This document shows positions 36,831 to 45,965 of a stretch of 64,000 nucleotides of DNA, one piece after another. The notes under the pieces were generated by a model. It was not told the DNA's origin and did no database searches. It saw nothing but the letters and a program-made list of their open reading frames with translations. The DNA is from Pengzhenrongella sp031582905 (GTDB lineage Bacteria; Actinomycetota; Actinomycetes; Actinomycetales; Cellulomonadaceae). The stretch lies in assembly GCF_031582905.1 (NCBI RefSeq), contig NZ_CP133990.1, positions 2,108,001-2,172,000 on the forward strand, given 5' to 3'. Every line of letters begins with the position of its first letter. Position 1 is the stretch's first letter. The position numbers and the translations under genes are program-made.

Positions 36831-38057
36831 ATGGTGTTCGATGCGACGAGTAGCGATGCCCGGGACGTGGCGCCTGCACGGGACCCGGTCTCCGCGCGGT
36901 CTCGAGCCGCCGCTCGCGAGATCGCCGACGTCGAGGCGTTCATCAACGCCTCCGGCGCCCTCGGGGCCTTGGACCCCGACATCAGCGACTTCACGTTCGG
37001 CAACCCGCATGAGATGCCGCTGCGTGGTCTCGTCGATGCCCTGACCCGCAGCGCCGAACCGCGCGCCGTGGACTGGTACGCCTACAAGGCGAGCGAGGAG
37101 GCACCGCGCGCCTTCCTCGCCGAGTCCCTCAGGCGCGAGCTCGACCTCCCGTTCGATCCGCAGGACGTCGCCCTGACCGCCGGCGCGTTCGGCGCGATAG
37201 GCCTGGCGTTCCATCTGCTCACCGATCCGGGCGACGAGGTCGTCATCCCGGTCCCCGGGTGGTTCCTGTACGCGCCGATGCTGCGCCAAGCCGGCGCAAC
37301 CCCGGTCGAGGCGCCTCTTCACCCCACCACCTGGGACCTCGATCTCGAGGCGATCGACGCGGCGATCACTCCACGGACGCGGATCGTCGTCGTGAACAGT
37401 CCGCACAACCCGACCGGTCGGGTCTACGGACCCGAGGTCTGGACCGAGCTGGCCGCGGTGCTCGACCGGGCGTCGGAGCGGATCGGCCGGCGCATCTACC
37501 TGCTGTCCGACGAGCCATATCGCCGCCTCCGGTTCGACGGTCGCGGCTTCGTCAGCCCCGCGGCCCACTACCCGTGGACGTTGATCGACTACTCGTACGG
37601 CAAGGTCCTGCTCGCTCCCGGGCAGCGCCTGGGCTACCTGGCGCTCTCCCCGTTGATGCCGGCGACTGACCGCCTCGCTCTGCGCGCCGCTGCCTTCCCG
37701 ACGCAGGCCGCGCTCGGCTGGACGTTCCCGGAGGCGATCATGCAGCACTCGGTCGAGGCCCTGGAGAGGCTGTCGATTGACACCGCGGAGCTCGAGAGCA
37801 AGCGGAACCTGATGGTCGACGCGCTGGCGGGCTGGGGCTATGCCGTGGTGCGGCCGGAGGGGACGTTCTACCTCTGGGGCACCGCGCCGGGCGGAGACGC
37901 GGTGGCATTCGCCGCATAGATGCGCGCACGATCGGTGTTGGTCATGCCCGGGACACTCTTCCACCGGCCAGCGCACTTCCGGCTCAGCCTGACCGCGACG
38001 CGAGCGACGATCGAAGAGGCGCTGCCAGTCTTCCATGAGGCGGCATCACTGATATGA
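36831..38057 (+). CDS. Class I/II aminotransferase, interrupted by an in-frame TAG
   Basis: PLP aminotransferase. FTFGNPHEMPLRGL, YAYKASEEAPR, VALTAGAFGAIGLAF, PVPGWFLYAPM (aromatic stacking on PLP), VNSPHNPTGR, LLSDEPYRRL (Asp) and the Lys in DYSYGKVLLAPGQRLGY are present. TAG at 37917-37919 ends the frame, but translation past it in the same frame gives VLVMPGTLFHRPAHFRLSLTATRATIEEAL and stops at 38055. The full 408 codons match a whole aminotransferase, so the TAG removes about 46 residues including the conserved Arg in the carboxylate-binding C-terminal motif (HFRLSLT). A single base change (for example from GAG) explains it. Confidence 0.85.
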
Positions 38058-38403
38058 CGCTCTCGCGAGCGATCATGCCGGGTTTCGGCCGAGGTCTCGC
38101 CTGGCCAGCGTCCTGGGGTGGCTGTCCCGGACTCGCTCGGCGCCCGGGTCAAGAACGTACGCAGGTCTGATTGGCCTGGCGGCCGGATTGCCGCTGTAGT
38201 GCTGCCGCGTCAGTGAGCGGATCACGGACGTGAACGTAGTGATGGGCTGGGGTGGGCTGGGTATTCGATCGTGGAGCGCTGTCGCGACACACTCCTCGGC
38301 ACGGGCCGTGACAGCGGCGACGAGCGGCTACCTGGTGCCGATGGACGGTGCTGCTCACCCCGATGGGTGAGCCCATGAGCGCGCGTGTGAGGAATTCGGG
38401 CTC
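38058..38403. other. Intergenic stretch with degenerate repeat copies
   Basis: No gene seen. Two weak matches to the interspersed repeat occur around 38200-38230 and 38312-38330, and a clearer one (CCCATGAGCGCGC) at 38373-38385, just before the next gene. This is the left edge of the small-gene island. Confidence 0.4.
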
Positions 38404-38610
38404 GTGTCGCGATTCAAGCAAACGGCAGTGATCGCGCTACTGCTCGTGTGCGGCAACGCCTGTGTTGCACTCTCGATGGCGTTCACCATCTGGAACCGAG
38501 GACTGAGCCCAACCAGGTGGCTGCTCTTGATCGCTGCTCTCGTCCTCGTTGCGCTGACTCTGTTGATCCTGGCCCGAGAACGTCGACGAGGGTCGCGTCG
38601 ACCGACCTGA
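38404..38610 (+). CDS. Small two-helix membrane protein
   Basis: Sixty-eight residues from a GTG at 38404 with GAGGA upstream. Two membrane helices (VIALLLVCGNACVALSMAF; WLLLIAALVLVALTLLIL) and a basic tail (RERRRGSRR). No family recognised. The first of the small orphan genes in the repeat-bounded island. Confidence 0.55.
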   Translation: MSRFKQTAVIALLLVCGNACVALSMAFTIWNRGLSPTRWLLLIAALVLVALTLLILARERRRGSRRPT

Positions 38611-38716
38611 ACTGCTGCAGCCGCGCGACTTGCGGCAGATCCGGGCGAGCGTAGCCGCCCTCACCGCGGCATGTCCGGATGCAGTGAGCGACCGCCGTCG
38701 GAAGAAGCGGGCGCGT

Positions 38717-38980
38717 TCAGCGGCGTCGATAGACCTCGCGGCGGTGGCCGACGGCGATGACGAGGACAAGTAGGACCTCGTCGTGGATCTCGTAGATGAT
38801 GCGGAAGTCACCGGTTCGCACTCTCCACTCGCCGTCACCGCCGACGAGCTTCTTGGCGCCGCTGGGTCGAGGCTCGTCTGCAAGGAGTTCGACGGCTGCC
38901 TGGACTCTGCGCCTCGCGGTCTGGTCGAGCTTGCGCAACTGGCGCACAACTGTGGGCGCAACCTCGATGCGATAGGTCAT
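38717..38980 (-). CDS. RelE/ParE-family toxin
   Basis: Eighty-seven residues from the ATG at 38980: MTYRIEVAPTVVRQLRKLD, ELLADEPRPSGAKKL, GEWRVRTGDFRIIYEI and VLVIAVGHRREVY are the RelE landmarks (a ribosome-dependent mRNA endonuclease). The last Tyr/Arg residues fit a catalytic set. Its ATG overlaps the antitoxin stop (ATGA), the usual antitoxin-first order. Confidence 0.9.
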   Translation of the reverse strand: MTYRIEVAPTVVRQLRKLDQTARRRVQAAVELLADEPRPSGAKKLVGGDGEWRVRTGDFRIIYEIHDEVLLVLVIAVGHRREVYRRR

Positions 38981-39240
38981 GCCAGGCCGAGGTCGGCCTT
39001 GACCTGCTCCCACGGGACGGCGTGCTCGCCGGCCTCCAACTGCTCCCTGGCGGCGCGCGCGGCCAGGATGTCGGCCAGATCCTCGGCCGCCGCGATGAGA
39101 GTGTCCAGGTCCTCGGCGCCGACCACCGCCGCCACCCGCTGGCCGCGGCGGGTCAGATAAACCGGGTCGTGCTGGACTCGTGCCGCGTCGACCACGTCAG
39201 CCAGCCTCGCGCGCGCGTCACTGACGGTCATGTCGCTCAT
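38977..39240 (-). CDS. Phd/YefM-family antitoxin
   Basis: About 87 residues: MTVSDARARLADVVDAARV, PVYLTRRGQRVAAVVGAEDLDTL is the Phd/YefM DNA-binding fold; the C-terminal helix (LEAGEHAVPWEQVKADLGLA) would wrap the toxin. It should repress its own promoter together with the toxin. Confidence 0.9.
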   Translation of the reverse strand: MSDMTVSDARARLADVVDAARVQHDPVYLTRRGQRVAAVVGAEDLDTLIAAAEDLADILAARAAREQLEAGEHAVPWEQVKADLGLA

Positions 39241-39367
39241 CTCCACAGCCTAAGCGGGAACCGCTCAGTTGTACATCTCCGCGGTGGCCGTGTGCGTCAT
39301 TCCGCTCGTCCCGGCGTCTCGAAAGACGACTGCAAGCCAGCTCGAACGCGACCGAAGCGCTCCACCA

Positions 39368-40294
39368 TCAGGTTCCGGAGGCCATGTAAGCGGCGAGGAT
39401 GTAGTTGGGGTGTCGGTCAAGAGTGGTGCGGGCGCGGTCGTATCGCATGGTGGTGCGGGGGTCGGCGTGTCTGGCGGCGATCTGGACGTCGCGGAGGTCG
39501 ACGCCGGCGTCGAGCATGGTGGTGACGTAGGTGTGGCGCAGCATGTGGGGGTGCATGCGCGGCAGCCGGACGCCGGCGTCGTTGGCAAGGTGGCGCAGGC
39601 GCCGGGTGGCGGAGTGCCGGTCGAGCCGGCGGCCGACGGTGTTGAGCAGCAGTGGGCCGTCGGTGCGGGCATTGATCGCGCGGTCCACTGAGCGCGCGAC
39701 GGCTGGAGGCAGCGGGACCAAAACGACCTTGTGTCCCTTGCCCACGACGCGCAGGACGCGGTGGCCGTGCTCCTCGCCAAGGTCACCGATGTCGAGGGCG
39801 CACGCTTCGAAGATCCGCAGACCGAGCAGCCCCAGCAGGCAAACCAGGGCGAAGTCACCGGTGTTGGTGGAAAGGCGTGCGGCGGTCAGGAGCGCTTCGA
39901 GCTGCAGGTGGCTCAACCCGAGGGTGGGGGACTCAGGTGGCACGTTGGGGCGGCGGACGTAGTCAGCGGGCGAGTGCTCGAGGAGGTCGTCGATCACGCA
40001 CGTGCGGTAGAACCCGGCGACGATGGACATGCGCCGGGAGACGGTCGACGCCGCGTAGCGGCGGGTCTCCTGCATCCACCGCACGTACAGCTCGACGTGC
40101 GGGCGGCGGGCGGCGAGCGGCTCCAGGCCTCGCTCTGCGCACCACATCAGGTACGCGCGCAGGTCCGACTCGGCGTGCCGGCGGGTCTCGCCGCGGTAGC
40201 GGGCGAGGTATCCGGCGACGGCCAGGCGCAGCGGGTCGGCCCGCCAGTGGTCGTCGGTCAGCGGCACGGGCAGGTACTCGGGTGTTGAAGTCAT
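39368..40294 (-). CDS. Tyrosine recombinase (XerC/D type)
   Basis: Protein of 308 residues from the ATG at 40294. N-terminal SAM-like DNA-binding domain (YLARYRGETRRHAESDLRAYL), then catalytic residues: Arg in LLGLRIFEACALD, Lys in GKGHKVVLVP, HxxR in HPHMLRHTYVTTML, His/Arg in AARHADPRTT and the nucleophile Tyr in MRYDRARTTLD. The set is complete, so it should be active. It lacks the extra domain of integron integrases. It stands at the left end of the repeat-bounded gene island. Confidence 0.9.
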   Translation of the reverse strand: MTSTPEYLPVPLTDDHWRADPLRLAVAGYLARYRGETRRHAESDLRAYLMWCAERGLEPLAARRPHVELYVRWMQETRRYAASTVSRRMSIVAGFYRTCVIDDLLEHSPADYVRRPNVPPESPTLGLSHLQLEALLTAARLSTNTGDFALVCLLGLLGLRIFEACALDIGDLGEEHGHRVLRVVGKGHKVVLVPLPPAVARSVDRAINARTDGPLLLNTVGRRLDRHSATRRLRHLANDAGVRLPRMHPHMLRHTYVTTMLDAGVDLRDVQIAARHADPRTTMRYDRARTTLDRHPNYILAAYMASGT

Positions 40295-40374
40295 AGCCGA
40301 GCATGCGCCGCCGCCACACCCGCCCGAAGCCGAGCGGGGAGGACGCCAAGCGGGGCGGACGGGCCACTCCAGGC

Positions 40375-40389
40375 GCGGCATGACCGCGC
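40375..40389 (+). repeat. Interspersed repeat, copy upstream of the recombinase
   Basis: GCGGCATGACCGCGC, matching the core of the repeat family, 80 bp upstream of the recombinase start. Confidence 0.4.
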
Positions 40390-40454
40390 GGTCGGGTGAC
40401 CCGGTCCGGCAGCGTCGTCCTCGCCAGCGTGCAACCTTGAGCCTGCGGCCGGAG

Positions 40455-40739
40455 TCACCGTCGCGCCCGCGGCGCCCCGCGCTCCCACCAGTCGAGGGGC
40501 AGTTGCTCGCGCACCGCTGTCGCGACGGACTCGACATCGCCCGCGTTGCAGAACTTCCAGAGCTCCTTCGCTGCCCGGGAGTACTGGAGCAGCACTTGGT
40601 CTACTTCAAGTGCATCGAGCTGGCCGTCGCGAAAACCGTCGACCGCAGCTCCGACGCGCTCCACCAACGCCGCGAGCTGAGCCTCGTGGTAGGTCGCTAC
40701 GGCTTCGCGCGCAGTCTTCCGGTCGGCCTTGGAGGACAC
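40455..40739 (-). CDS. Conserved hypothetical helical protein
   Basis: Ninety-four residues, MSSKADRKTAREAVATYHEA, VGAAVDGFRDGQLDALEVDQ and SRAAKELWKFC. All-helical, with a conserved look (ELWKFC); from memory similar short proteins are widespread in actinobacteria beside mobile genes, with no known role. No Shine-Dalgarno of note. Confidence 0.65.
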   Translation of the reverse strand: MSSKADRKTAREAVATYHEAQLAALVERVGAAVDGFRDGQLDALEVDQVLLQYSRAAKELWKFCNAGDVESVATAVREQLPLDWWERGAPRARR

Positions 40740-40847
40740 TCATCGAGGCTAGGCCCGGAACCGCCCGACGCCGAGGGCAGCACGGAAGGGTGCCGGGGCG
40801 GGGACACGCCCCCACGCGGTCTGAGCGTGAGGCTCGACGGAGCCGCC

Positions 40848-41438
40848 TCAAGCGAATGGTCGCCGCCAGCGGCGCCAGCGGCCGCCGCCTTGGTCACGTG
40901 TCGTTGGCACGAGCCGTGCTGGTAAGGACGCGCGTACCTGATCGAAGGTCTCGACGAAGCGGCGCAGCGCGATCTCGTACTGCACGCGCTCGAAGATGAA
41001 GGGACCGGCGGACACGAAGTCGTCGTCGTCGTCCTCGTCGGTCTCGTAGTTGACGTCCCATCCGAAGTCGCGCCAGACCACAGTCTCGGATGTCCACTCG
41101 ACCGCTGCTGTGATCGCGCCACACCCGAGGTCACCGCAATCTGGACAGACGAAGAGTGGAATTCGGCCACTGGCCAGTTCCGGTGGCCGCTGCCCTAGAA
41201 GGACGAAGACGTCGTCCAGCAGCCCTACGGGCCAGTCGTGCACCAGGACCGGGACGTTGTCGTTGACTCCCCACGGCGTCGGCTCGTCTCCCGGCGTGTC
41301 GTTGAGGATGTGACGGAGCGGTCGCCCATCGATCACCGGCTCCCAGAAGTGCAGTCCGCGCGTTGGCGACTCCCCGGGGAGCAGAGTCAGACGGTTCACC
41401 ACGTTCTGATCTTGTACCACCACCACCCGTCCGGGCAT
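40848..41438 (-). CDS. Conserved hypothetical protein with CPDCGDLGCG motif
   Basis: About 196 residues from the ATG at 41438 (MPGRVVVVQDQNVVNRL). The centre has FVCPDCGDLGCGAITAAVEW followed by TVVWRDFGWDVNYETDEDD and PFIFERVQYEIALRRF. This Cys-rich pattern recurs in actinobacterial proteins of unknown function; the four Cys may bind zinc. The last 25 residues are a basic tail whose reading is less sure. Confidence 0.65.
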   Translation of the reverse strand: MPGRVVVVQDQNVVNRLTLLPGESPTRGLHFWEPVIDGRPLRHILNDTPGDEPTPWGVNDNVPVLVHDWPVGLLDDVFVLLGQRPPELASGRIPLFVCPDCGDLGCGAITAAVEWTSETVVWRDFGWDVNYETDEDDDDDFVSAGPFIFERVQYEIALRRFVETFDQVRASLPARLVPTTRDQGGGRWRRWRRPFA

Positions 41439-41483
41439 CGGCAGGGCCGCGAGGCCAGCCGTCGACCAGCTGCCTGGTGACGC

Positions 41484-41512
41484 GGCGTACCGGCCGGCGG
41501 CATGACCGTGCG
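41484..41512 (+). repeat. Interspersed repeat copy
   Basis: CGTACCGGCCGGCGGCATGA at 41486 onward, between two divergent genes. The core GCGGCATGA is shared with the other copies. Confidence 0.5.
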
Positions 41513-41684
41513 TCGTCCGCTGCGCCCGACGCCGTGTCACTCTTTGGTGGCCACCGCTCGAAGAGTCGGCCCTCTGGTGCAGGCTCAGGGTGCCTGTCGA
41601 AGTTGTCGCCGACGAGGGAGCGGTCCTCCCGGGCGCGTGTGGGTGCGTCATCTCCAGCAAGACCTGGGCAGGGAGGTAGAGGGT

Positions 41685-42308
41685 ATGGCTGGTCGCCGAC
41701 TGCTCGCGCTTGCTCTTCTCGTCCTGTGCTTCTCTATCGCTGTCACAATCGAATGGCTCCGCAGCGGGCAACTCGGCGAGGCTTTCCTCACGGCCCTAGT
41801 CCTGCTCGGCGTTGGTCTAGTGGCCGGCCCTCTCGGTACGAAGCTGGCCGTCCACGAAGAACGCAAAACGATCGCCCAGGGCTACCTCGACGTCGGAGTC
41901 CGGTCGCCAGATGGTCACTCGAGGTTCGGTCCGCGGTGGCGCCGTGCGGAAATCCGTCCAACTGACGGGCAGGTACGCATCTCACCCCTCGCCGCCTCAT
42001 CCGCTGTCCCGCTCACCATCGAAGCGACCGCGGTGAAGCCGGCAGAATCCCCTCTGGGGAAGCGGGAGCAGGTTCGTGCCGCCTTCCGCCGGCCGAGCGT
42101 CGTCCTTGAGTTCGCCGACCAGCAAGCAATCGTGCAGGTGCTCGTTCCTCAGCCGCATGTGGAGTGGCTGCTGGACGCGATCGGTGGGAGCGGCGACCAG
42201 GGTGCCCTGGAATCGGTCGACCTGCATCCGGCCCAGCTGCTGAGCCGCATGGGCACGATGCCTGAAGGGTCAAGCAACCTCGCGAATTCCCGCGTGACAG
42301 CGGCATGA
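41685..42308 (+). CDS. Hypothetical membrane-anchored protein
   Basis: Protein of 207 residues from the ATG at 41685 with GGGAGG upstream. Two N-terminal membrane helices (LLALALLVLCFSIAVTI; AFLTALVLLGVGLVAGPL), then a cytoplasmic alpha/beta domain. No family recognised. Its stop codon TGA lies inside a copy of the interspersed repeat. It converges with the next gene. Confidence 0.6.
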   Translation: MAGRRLLALALLVLCFSIAVTIEWLRSGQLGEAFLTALVLLGVGLVAGPLGTKLAVHEERKTIAQGYLDVGVRSPDGHSRFGPRWRRAEIRPTDGQVRISPLAASSAVPLTIEATAVKPAESPLGKREQVRAAFRRPSVVLEFADQQAIVQVLVPQPHVEWLLDAIGGSGDQGALESVDLHPAQLLSRMGTMPEGSSNLANSRVTAA

Positions 42309-42316
42309 GCGCGCAC
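42294..42316 (+). repeat. Interspersed repeat copy overlapping a stop codon
   Basis: GTGACAGCGGCATGAGCGCG at 42294 onward. The TGA of the rightward gene is the TGA of this repeat, and the convergent gene ends at 42316. Confidence 0.6.
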
Positions 42317-42588
42317 TAGAGCGAGCCGTCCGAGCGTGATTCCAGGGCCGAGCGGAGGCGCTCAAGTTGCCTCCCTGCCTCTGCCGGCGACCAAGGCTCG
42401 CCCGAGTCGTCGCAGAGTTCGAAAGGGACGTCGCGTCCGAGCACCTCGAGGACGGATCGCGCAACTTCCTCTCGGACGCCATCCGGATCGACGGCTTCTG
42501 TTGAAAACGGCCCGAGGGGCGCGTCGATCACCGCGATCCAGCGGTCGGGCGAGATGGGGAAGACTTGTACGTCCAGCCGTCCAGTCAT
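42316..42588 (-). CDS. Hypothetical protein of 90 residues
   Basis: ATG at 42588 (MTGRLDVQVFPISPDRWIAV); an in-frame ATG at 42633 is possible. The sequence suggests a small alpha/beta fold with an amphipathic C-terminal helix (EAGRQLERLRSALES). From memory, similar short proteins with WIAVIDAP appear in actinobacterial islands. Flanked on both sides by the interspersed repeat. Confidence 0.55.
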   Translation of the reverse strand: MTGRLDVQVFPISPDRWIAVIDAPLGPFSTEAVDPDGVREEVARSVLEVLGRDVPFELCDDSGEPWSPAEAGRQLERLRSALESRSDGSL

Positions 42589-42644
42589 GACGTCGAAGTC
42601 TGCACCAGCCTTGCGGGCGGCTGTCCCTTTCATAGCGCGGACAG

Positions 42645-42679
42645 CGCGGCATGACTGCTCAGCGGCATGAGCGCGCACC
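42645..42679 (+). repeat. Interspersed repeat copy (double core)
   Basis: GCGCGGCATGACTGCTCAGC followed by GGCATGAGCGCGCAC: two cores back to back upstream of the leftward 90-residue gene. Confidence 0.6.
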
Positions 42680-42726
42680 GGGGACGCTACGGTCGCAGCT
42701 CCGAGGAGGGGACGGGAGGGACCAAA

Positions 42727-42755
42727 ATGGGGCCGACTCGCGTCGACGTGGGTGA
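42727..42755 (+). pseudogene. 5' end of a small gene split by an IS256-family insertion
   Basis: ATG at 42727 with GGGAGG seven bases upstream begins MGPTRVDVGE, then runs into the left inverted repeat of the IS256-family element. A matching 3' part without its own start lies on the far side, at 45539-45790. Confidence 0.45.
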
Positions 42756-43081
42756 GTCCCCTGGAGTGGTGTAGTTCGGGCTCCTGGCGTCGGTGACCGT
42801 GTCGGTCCCGGACGTTGAGGGGCCACCGCGTGAGGCTCCGTGAGAAGCGACAGTGAGTATGGACCCAGCGCTCCCGGCGGGGTCTGACTCGGGTTAGCGA
42901 CTGGCGCCCTCGTTGGACGGGGACTGCCTGGGCTTGGATATGTCGACCCCGCTGGTGGCGCGCCACCGGACCGAGAGCGTGACCTTATAGGAGCTTGTCT
43001 TTCGCCTCTTCACTGTCCTGTCCGCTCCCGATCTCGGTGGCTGTTGCTTGTCATCGATGTGTCGAAGAACGGGAGTGCAGC

Positions 43082-44152
43082 GTGACCGAAGTGGTTCAGA
43101 GCGCCAGCGTGTACGTCGGGGTGGACACGCACGCCGACATCCACCACCTTGCCGTCGTCGATCCGCTCGGGCGCAGCCTGGCCGACCGCACGTTCCCCAC
43201 GACGACGGCCGGGTATGAGCAGATGGTCCGCTGGTGTGCTCAGTTCGGCGACGTCGTCGCCGTCGGTGTCGAGGGAACGTCGTCCTACGGGGCCGCGCTG
43301 ACGCGTCGTCTTCGCGACGCCGGGATGAGCGTCGTCGAGGTCGATCGTCCGGACCGCAAGAGTCGCCGACTGCACGGCAAGACCGACGCCTTGGACGCGT
43401 ACTCCGCCGCCCGAGCGGTCGCGGCTGGACGCGCCACCGCGGTGCCCAAGGGCAAGGACGGGCTGGTGGAGTCGATCCGGTGTCTGCATGTCGCGCGCCG
43501 CTCCGCCGTGAAGGCACGCACGCAGGCCATCAACCAGATCCGCGGCATGCTCACCACCGGACCGGTGGAACTGCGCGAGCAACTGCGTGGCCTGGGTACC
43601 AAGGCACTGATCAAGACCGTGGCACGGCTGCGGCCGGCGGCCGATGCCAGCGACCCGGCGGTCGCGGTGAAGATCGCAATCAGGGGCCTGGCTCGTCGCT
43701 GTCAGGAGCTCAACGAGGAGATCGAGGTGCTCGACGGGCACCTGACCCGGCTGACCGCGCGGGCCGCTCCGGCCCTGCTCGAGCGACCCGGGGTCGGCGT
43801 TGACACCGTCGCGCAGCTGCTCATCACCGCTGGCGACAACCCCGAGCGAGTGCGCTCTGAAGCGGCGTTCGCGCGGTTGACCGGCGTCGCGCCGATCCCG
43901 GCGTCCTCCGGCCGCACCGACCGGCACAGGCTCAGCCGCGGCGGGGACCGCCAAGCCAACAGAGCGCTGCACACGATCGTCCTGGTCCGAATGTATCGCG
44001 ACGAGAAAACCCAAGAATACGTCCAGCGGCGAACCCAGCAAGGCTTGGGGAAGAAAGACATCATCCGGTGCCTCAAGCGGGCCGTGGCCCGCGAGATCTA
44101 CCACCACCTGCGGGCGGCGACGCCGGAAAGAGAACGCTCACGGCCGCTCTGA
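43082..44152 (+). CDS. IS110-family transposase (DEDD)
   Basis: Protein of 356 residues from a GTG at 43082 with GGGAG upstream. N-terminal RuvC-like domain: GVDTHADIHH (Asp), VGVEGTSSYG (Glu), KTDALDAYSAARAV (two Asp), giving the DEDD set. C-terminal Transposase_20 part: PGVGVDTVAQLL and SRGGDRQANRALH. Members cut through a Holliday-junction-like step and, in recent work, use a bridge RNA encoded at the element end. It lies inside the IS256-family element. Confidence 0.9.
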   Translation: MTEVVQSASVYVGVDTHADIHHLAVVDPLGRSLADRTFPTTTAGYEQMVRWCAQFGDVVAVGVEGTSSYGAALTRRLRDAGMSVVEVDRPDRKSRRLHGKTDALDAYSAARAVAAGRATAVPKGKDGLVESIRCLHVARRSAVKARTQAINQIRGMLTTGPVELREQLRGLGTKALIKTVARLRPAADASDPAVAVKIAIRGLARRCQELNEEIEVLDGHLTRLTARAAPALLERPGVGVDTVAQLLITAGDNPERVRSEAAFARLTGVAPIPASSGRTDRHRLSRGGDRQANRALHTIVLVRMYRDEKTQEYVQRRTQQGLGKKDIIRCLKRAVAREIYHHLRAATPERERSRPL

Positions 44153-44228
44153 GGTCGCAGATCGGGTGCTCCGACGCCCTTGACGCGTCATAGGAGCATC
44201 CAAGCGACTCATAGAACGGACTCACACG

Positions 44229-45487
44229 ATGGCCCTGGATCAGTCTGCCCTGCTCGAGCTTGCCGAGGCGATGCGCACCGCGGACGGCGGTGACCTGATG
44301 CGCAGGCTCCTCGAGACGATGCTGCAAGCCCTCGTCGACGCCGAAGCCACCGCGTTCATCGGCGCCGCCCCGCACCAGCGCACTGAGACCCGAACAACTC
44401 AGCGCAACGGCACCCGCGACAAGCTCGTCGCCACCACGACCGGGGATCTGACGGTGAAGATCCCCAAGGTCCGGGCCGGGTCGTTCTTCCCCTCGCTGCT
44501 GGCCCCGCGCCGGCGCATCGACGTCGCGCTGCACGCGGTGGTCATGCAGGCGTGGGTCGAGGGCGTGTCCACCAGGAAGGTCGACGACCTGGTCGCGGCC
44601 CTGGGCGTGGAGTCCGGGATCAGCAAGAGCGAGGTGTCCCGGATCTGCGCTCAGCTGGACGCGGAGGTCGACGCCTGGCGGTCCCGCCCGCTGGACGAGG
44701 TCGCGTTCCCGTACGTGTTCTTGGACGCCACGTACTGCAAGGCCCGGGTGGGTGGCCGGGTGGTGTCCCGGGCGGTCGTGATCGCGACCGGGGTGTCGGC
44801 TGACGGGCGCCGTGAGGTCCTGGGGTGCGACGTCGGCGACAGTGAGACCGAGGCGTTCTGGACCGACTTCCTACGGGGCCTGCGTGAGCGTGGGCTGGGC
44901 GGGGTGCAGTTGGTCATCAGCGACCAGCACAGCGGCCTGACCAAGGCGATCACCACGGTCATGGCCGGCGCCGCGTGGCAGCGGTGCCGGGTCCACTTCA
45001 TGCGCAACGTCCTGGCTCGGGTGCCCAAGACGTCCGCGGAGATGGTCGCCGCCGCGATCCGCACGATCTTCGCCCAACCCACCGGCCCCGGCGTCCGGGC
45101 GCACGTCGAGGTCGTCGCCGCCACCCTCGAACAGCAGTACCCGGCCGTGGCCGACATGCTGCGCGACGCACGCGAGGACATCACCGCGTTCGCCGACTTC
45201 CCCGAGAGCCACTGGCGCGAGATCTGGTCGACGAACCCCTCGAACGACTCAACCGCGAGGTCAAGCGCCGCACCGACGTCGTTGGAATCTTCCCCGACGA
45301 CAAAGCCCTGCTGCGCTTGGCCGCGTGCGTCCTGATCGAGGCCCACGACGAATGGCAGGTGTCCGACCGGCGCTACCTCGCCGAAGCCTCCATGGCCCTG
45401 CTCACCCCACCCGAGCCCACCGTCCTGGAACCCCGACGCGAGAACCCCAAGGAGGTGATCGACGACCCCGCCCTGCAGACGGCATAG
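44229..45487 (+). CDS. IS256-family (mutator) transposase, one frameshift
   Basis: About 419 residues. DDE residues: YVFLDATYCKARV (Asp), VISDQHSGLTKAI (Asp) and WSTNPLERLNREVKRR (Glu region), plus RNGTRDKLVAT and GVSTRKVDDLV typical of the family. The frame breaks at the C run 45236-45239 just before the Glu; one more C restores it to the stop at 45485. Confidence 0.88.
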
Positions 45488-45538
45488 TCAGCAAACACCG
45501 CGAAGCAACACGCGACGAACTACACCACTCCCGGGGAC

Positions 45539-45790
45539 GCGATCGCCGACGTAGAGGCGCAATTCTTGGCGCTGCTCGACGGGCGCCGTAGCCGCGACGA
45601 GGTCGACCGTTGGGCCTCGGTGTGGGTTACCACCCGCGAAGACGAGGTCGAGGACGAAGCGGTGTGGTGGGCGCTCGGCGTGCTGTGCGGCATTGACCTT
45701 CGCGAGGCAGCAGACGGTCCGTACCTGCACCCGGACGACCAAGTGGCCGAGTGGCTCGAGGAGTTCCGACTCCGCTGCCGTTCGTCGTAG
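45539..45790 (+). pseudogene. 3' part of the small gene split by the IS256-family insertion
   Basis: DAIADVEAQFLALLDGRRSR, then RWASVWVTTREDEVEDEAVW and ALGVLCGIDLREAADGPYL form a good small protein (about 80 residues), but the frame runs upstream into the right inverted repeat without an ATG or GTG. A TTG at 45566 is the only internal start. Joined to MGPTRVDVGE at 42727 it would make a protein of about 93 residues. No family recognised. Confidence 0.5.
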
Positions 45791-45814
45791 AGCGCGGCTC
45801 AGGCTGGGCGCCAG

Positions 45815-45843
45815 GTGTACCGGTCGGCGGCATGAGCGGTAAC
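45815..45843 (+). repeat. Interspersed repeat copy
   Basis: GTGTACCGGTCGGCGGCATG at 45815 onward, then AGCGGTAAC. Lies 25 bp after a stop. Confidence 0.6.
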
Positions 45844-45965
45844 CCGCTCGTGAACTGATCTCGGCACTACGAACCAGCATGAAACTCTCGTCCAGTTGCG
45901 CGCCGAGGTCGCGGTCCTGCTGATGAGCGCCGCGGCCGACACTCCCGTCGAAGCCCGCCGTCAAG

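Larger units (their letters stand above)
42756..45538 (+). mobile_element. IS256-family element with a nested IS110-family element
   Basis: Inverted repeats at 42756-42778 and 45516-45538 match at 22 of 23 positions (core GAGTGGTGTAGTTCG). Between them lie, left to right, an IS110-type transposase gene and an IS256-type (mutator) transposase gene. The span of 2.78 kb is about one IS110 (about 1.4 kb) longer than a normal IS256 element. I infer that the IS110 element inserted between the left repeat and the transposase gene. No target duplication is seen outside the repeats. Confidence 0.7.

Noticed and set aside
42748..45546. 8-bp target duplication of the IS256-family element
   Set aside because: GTGGGTGA on the left and GCGATCGC on the right do not match.
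45880..45964. Short rightward open frame (HETLVQLRAEVAVLLMSAAA...)
   Set aside because: It looks protein-like but has no ATG or GTG start and no upstream ribosome site; perhaps a remnant.
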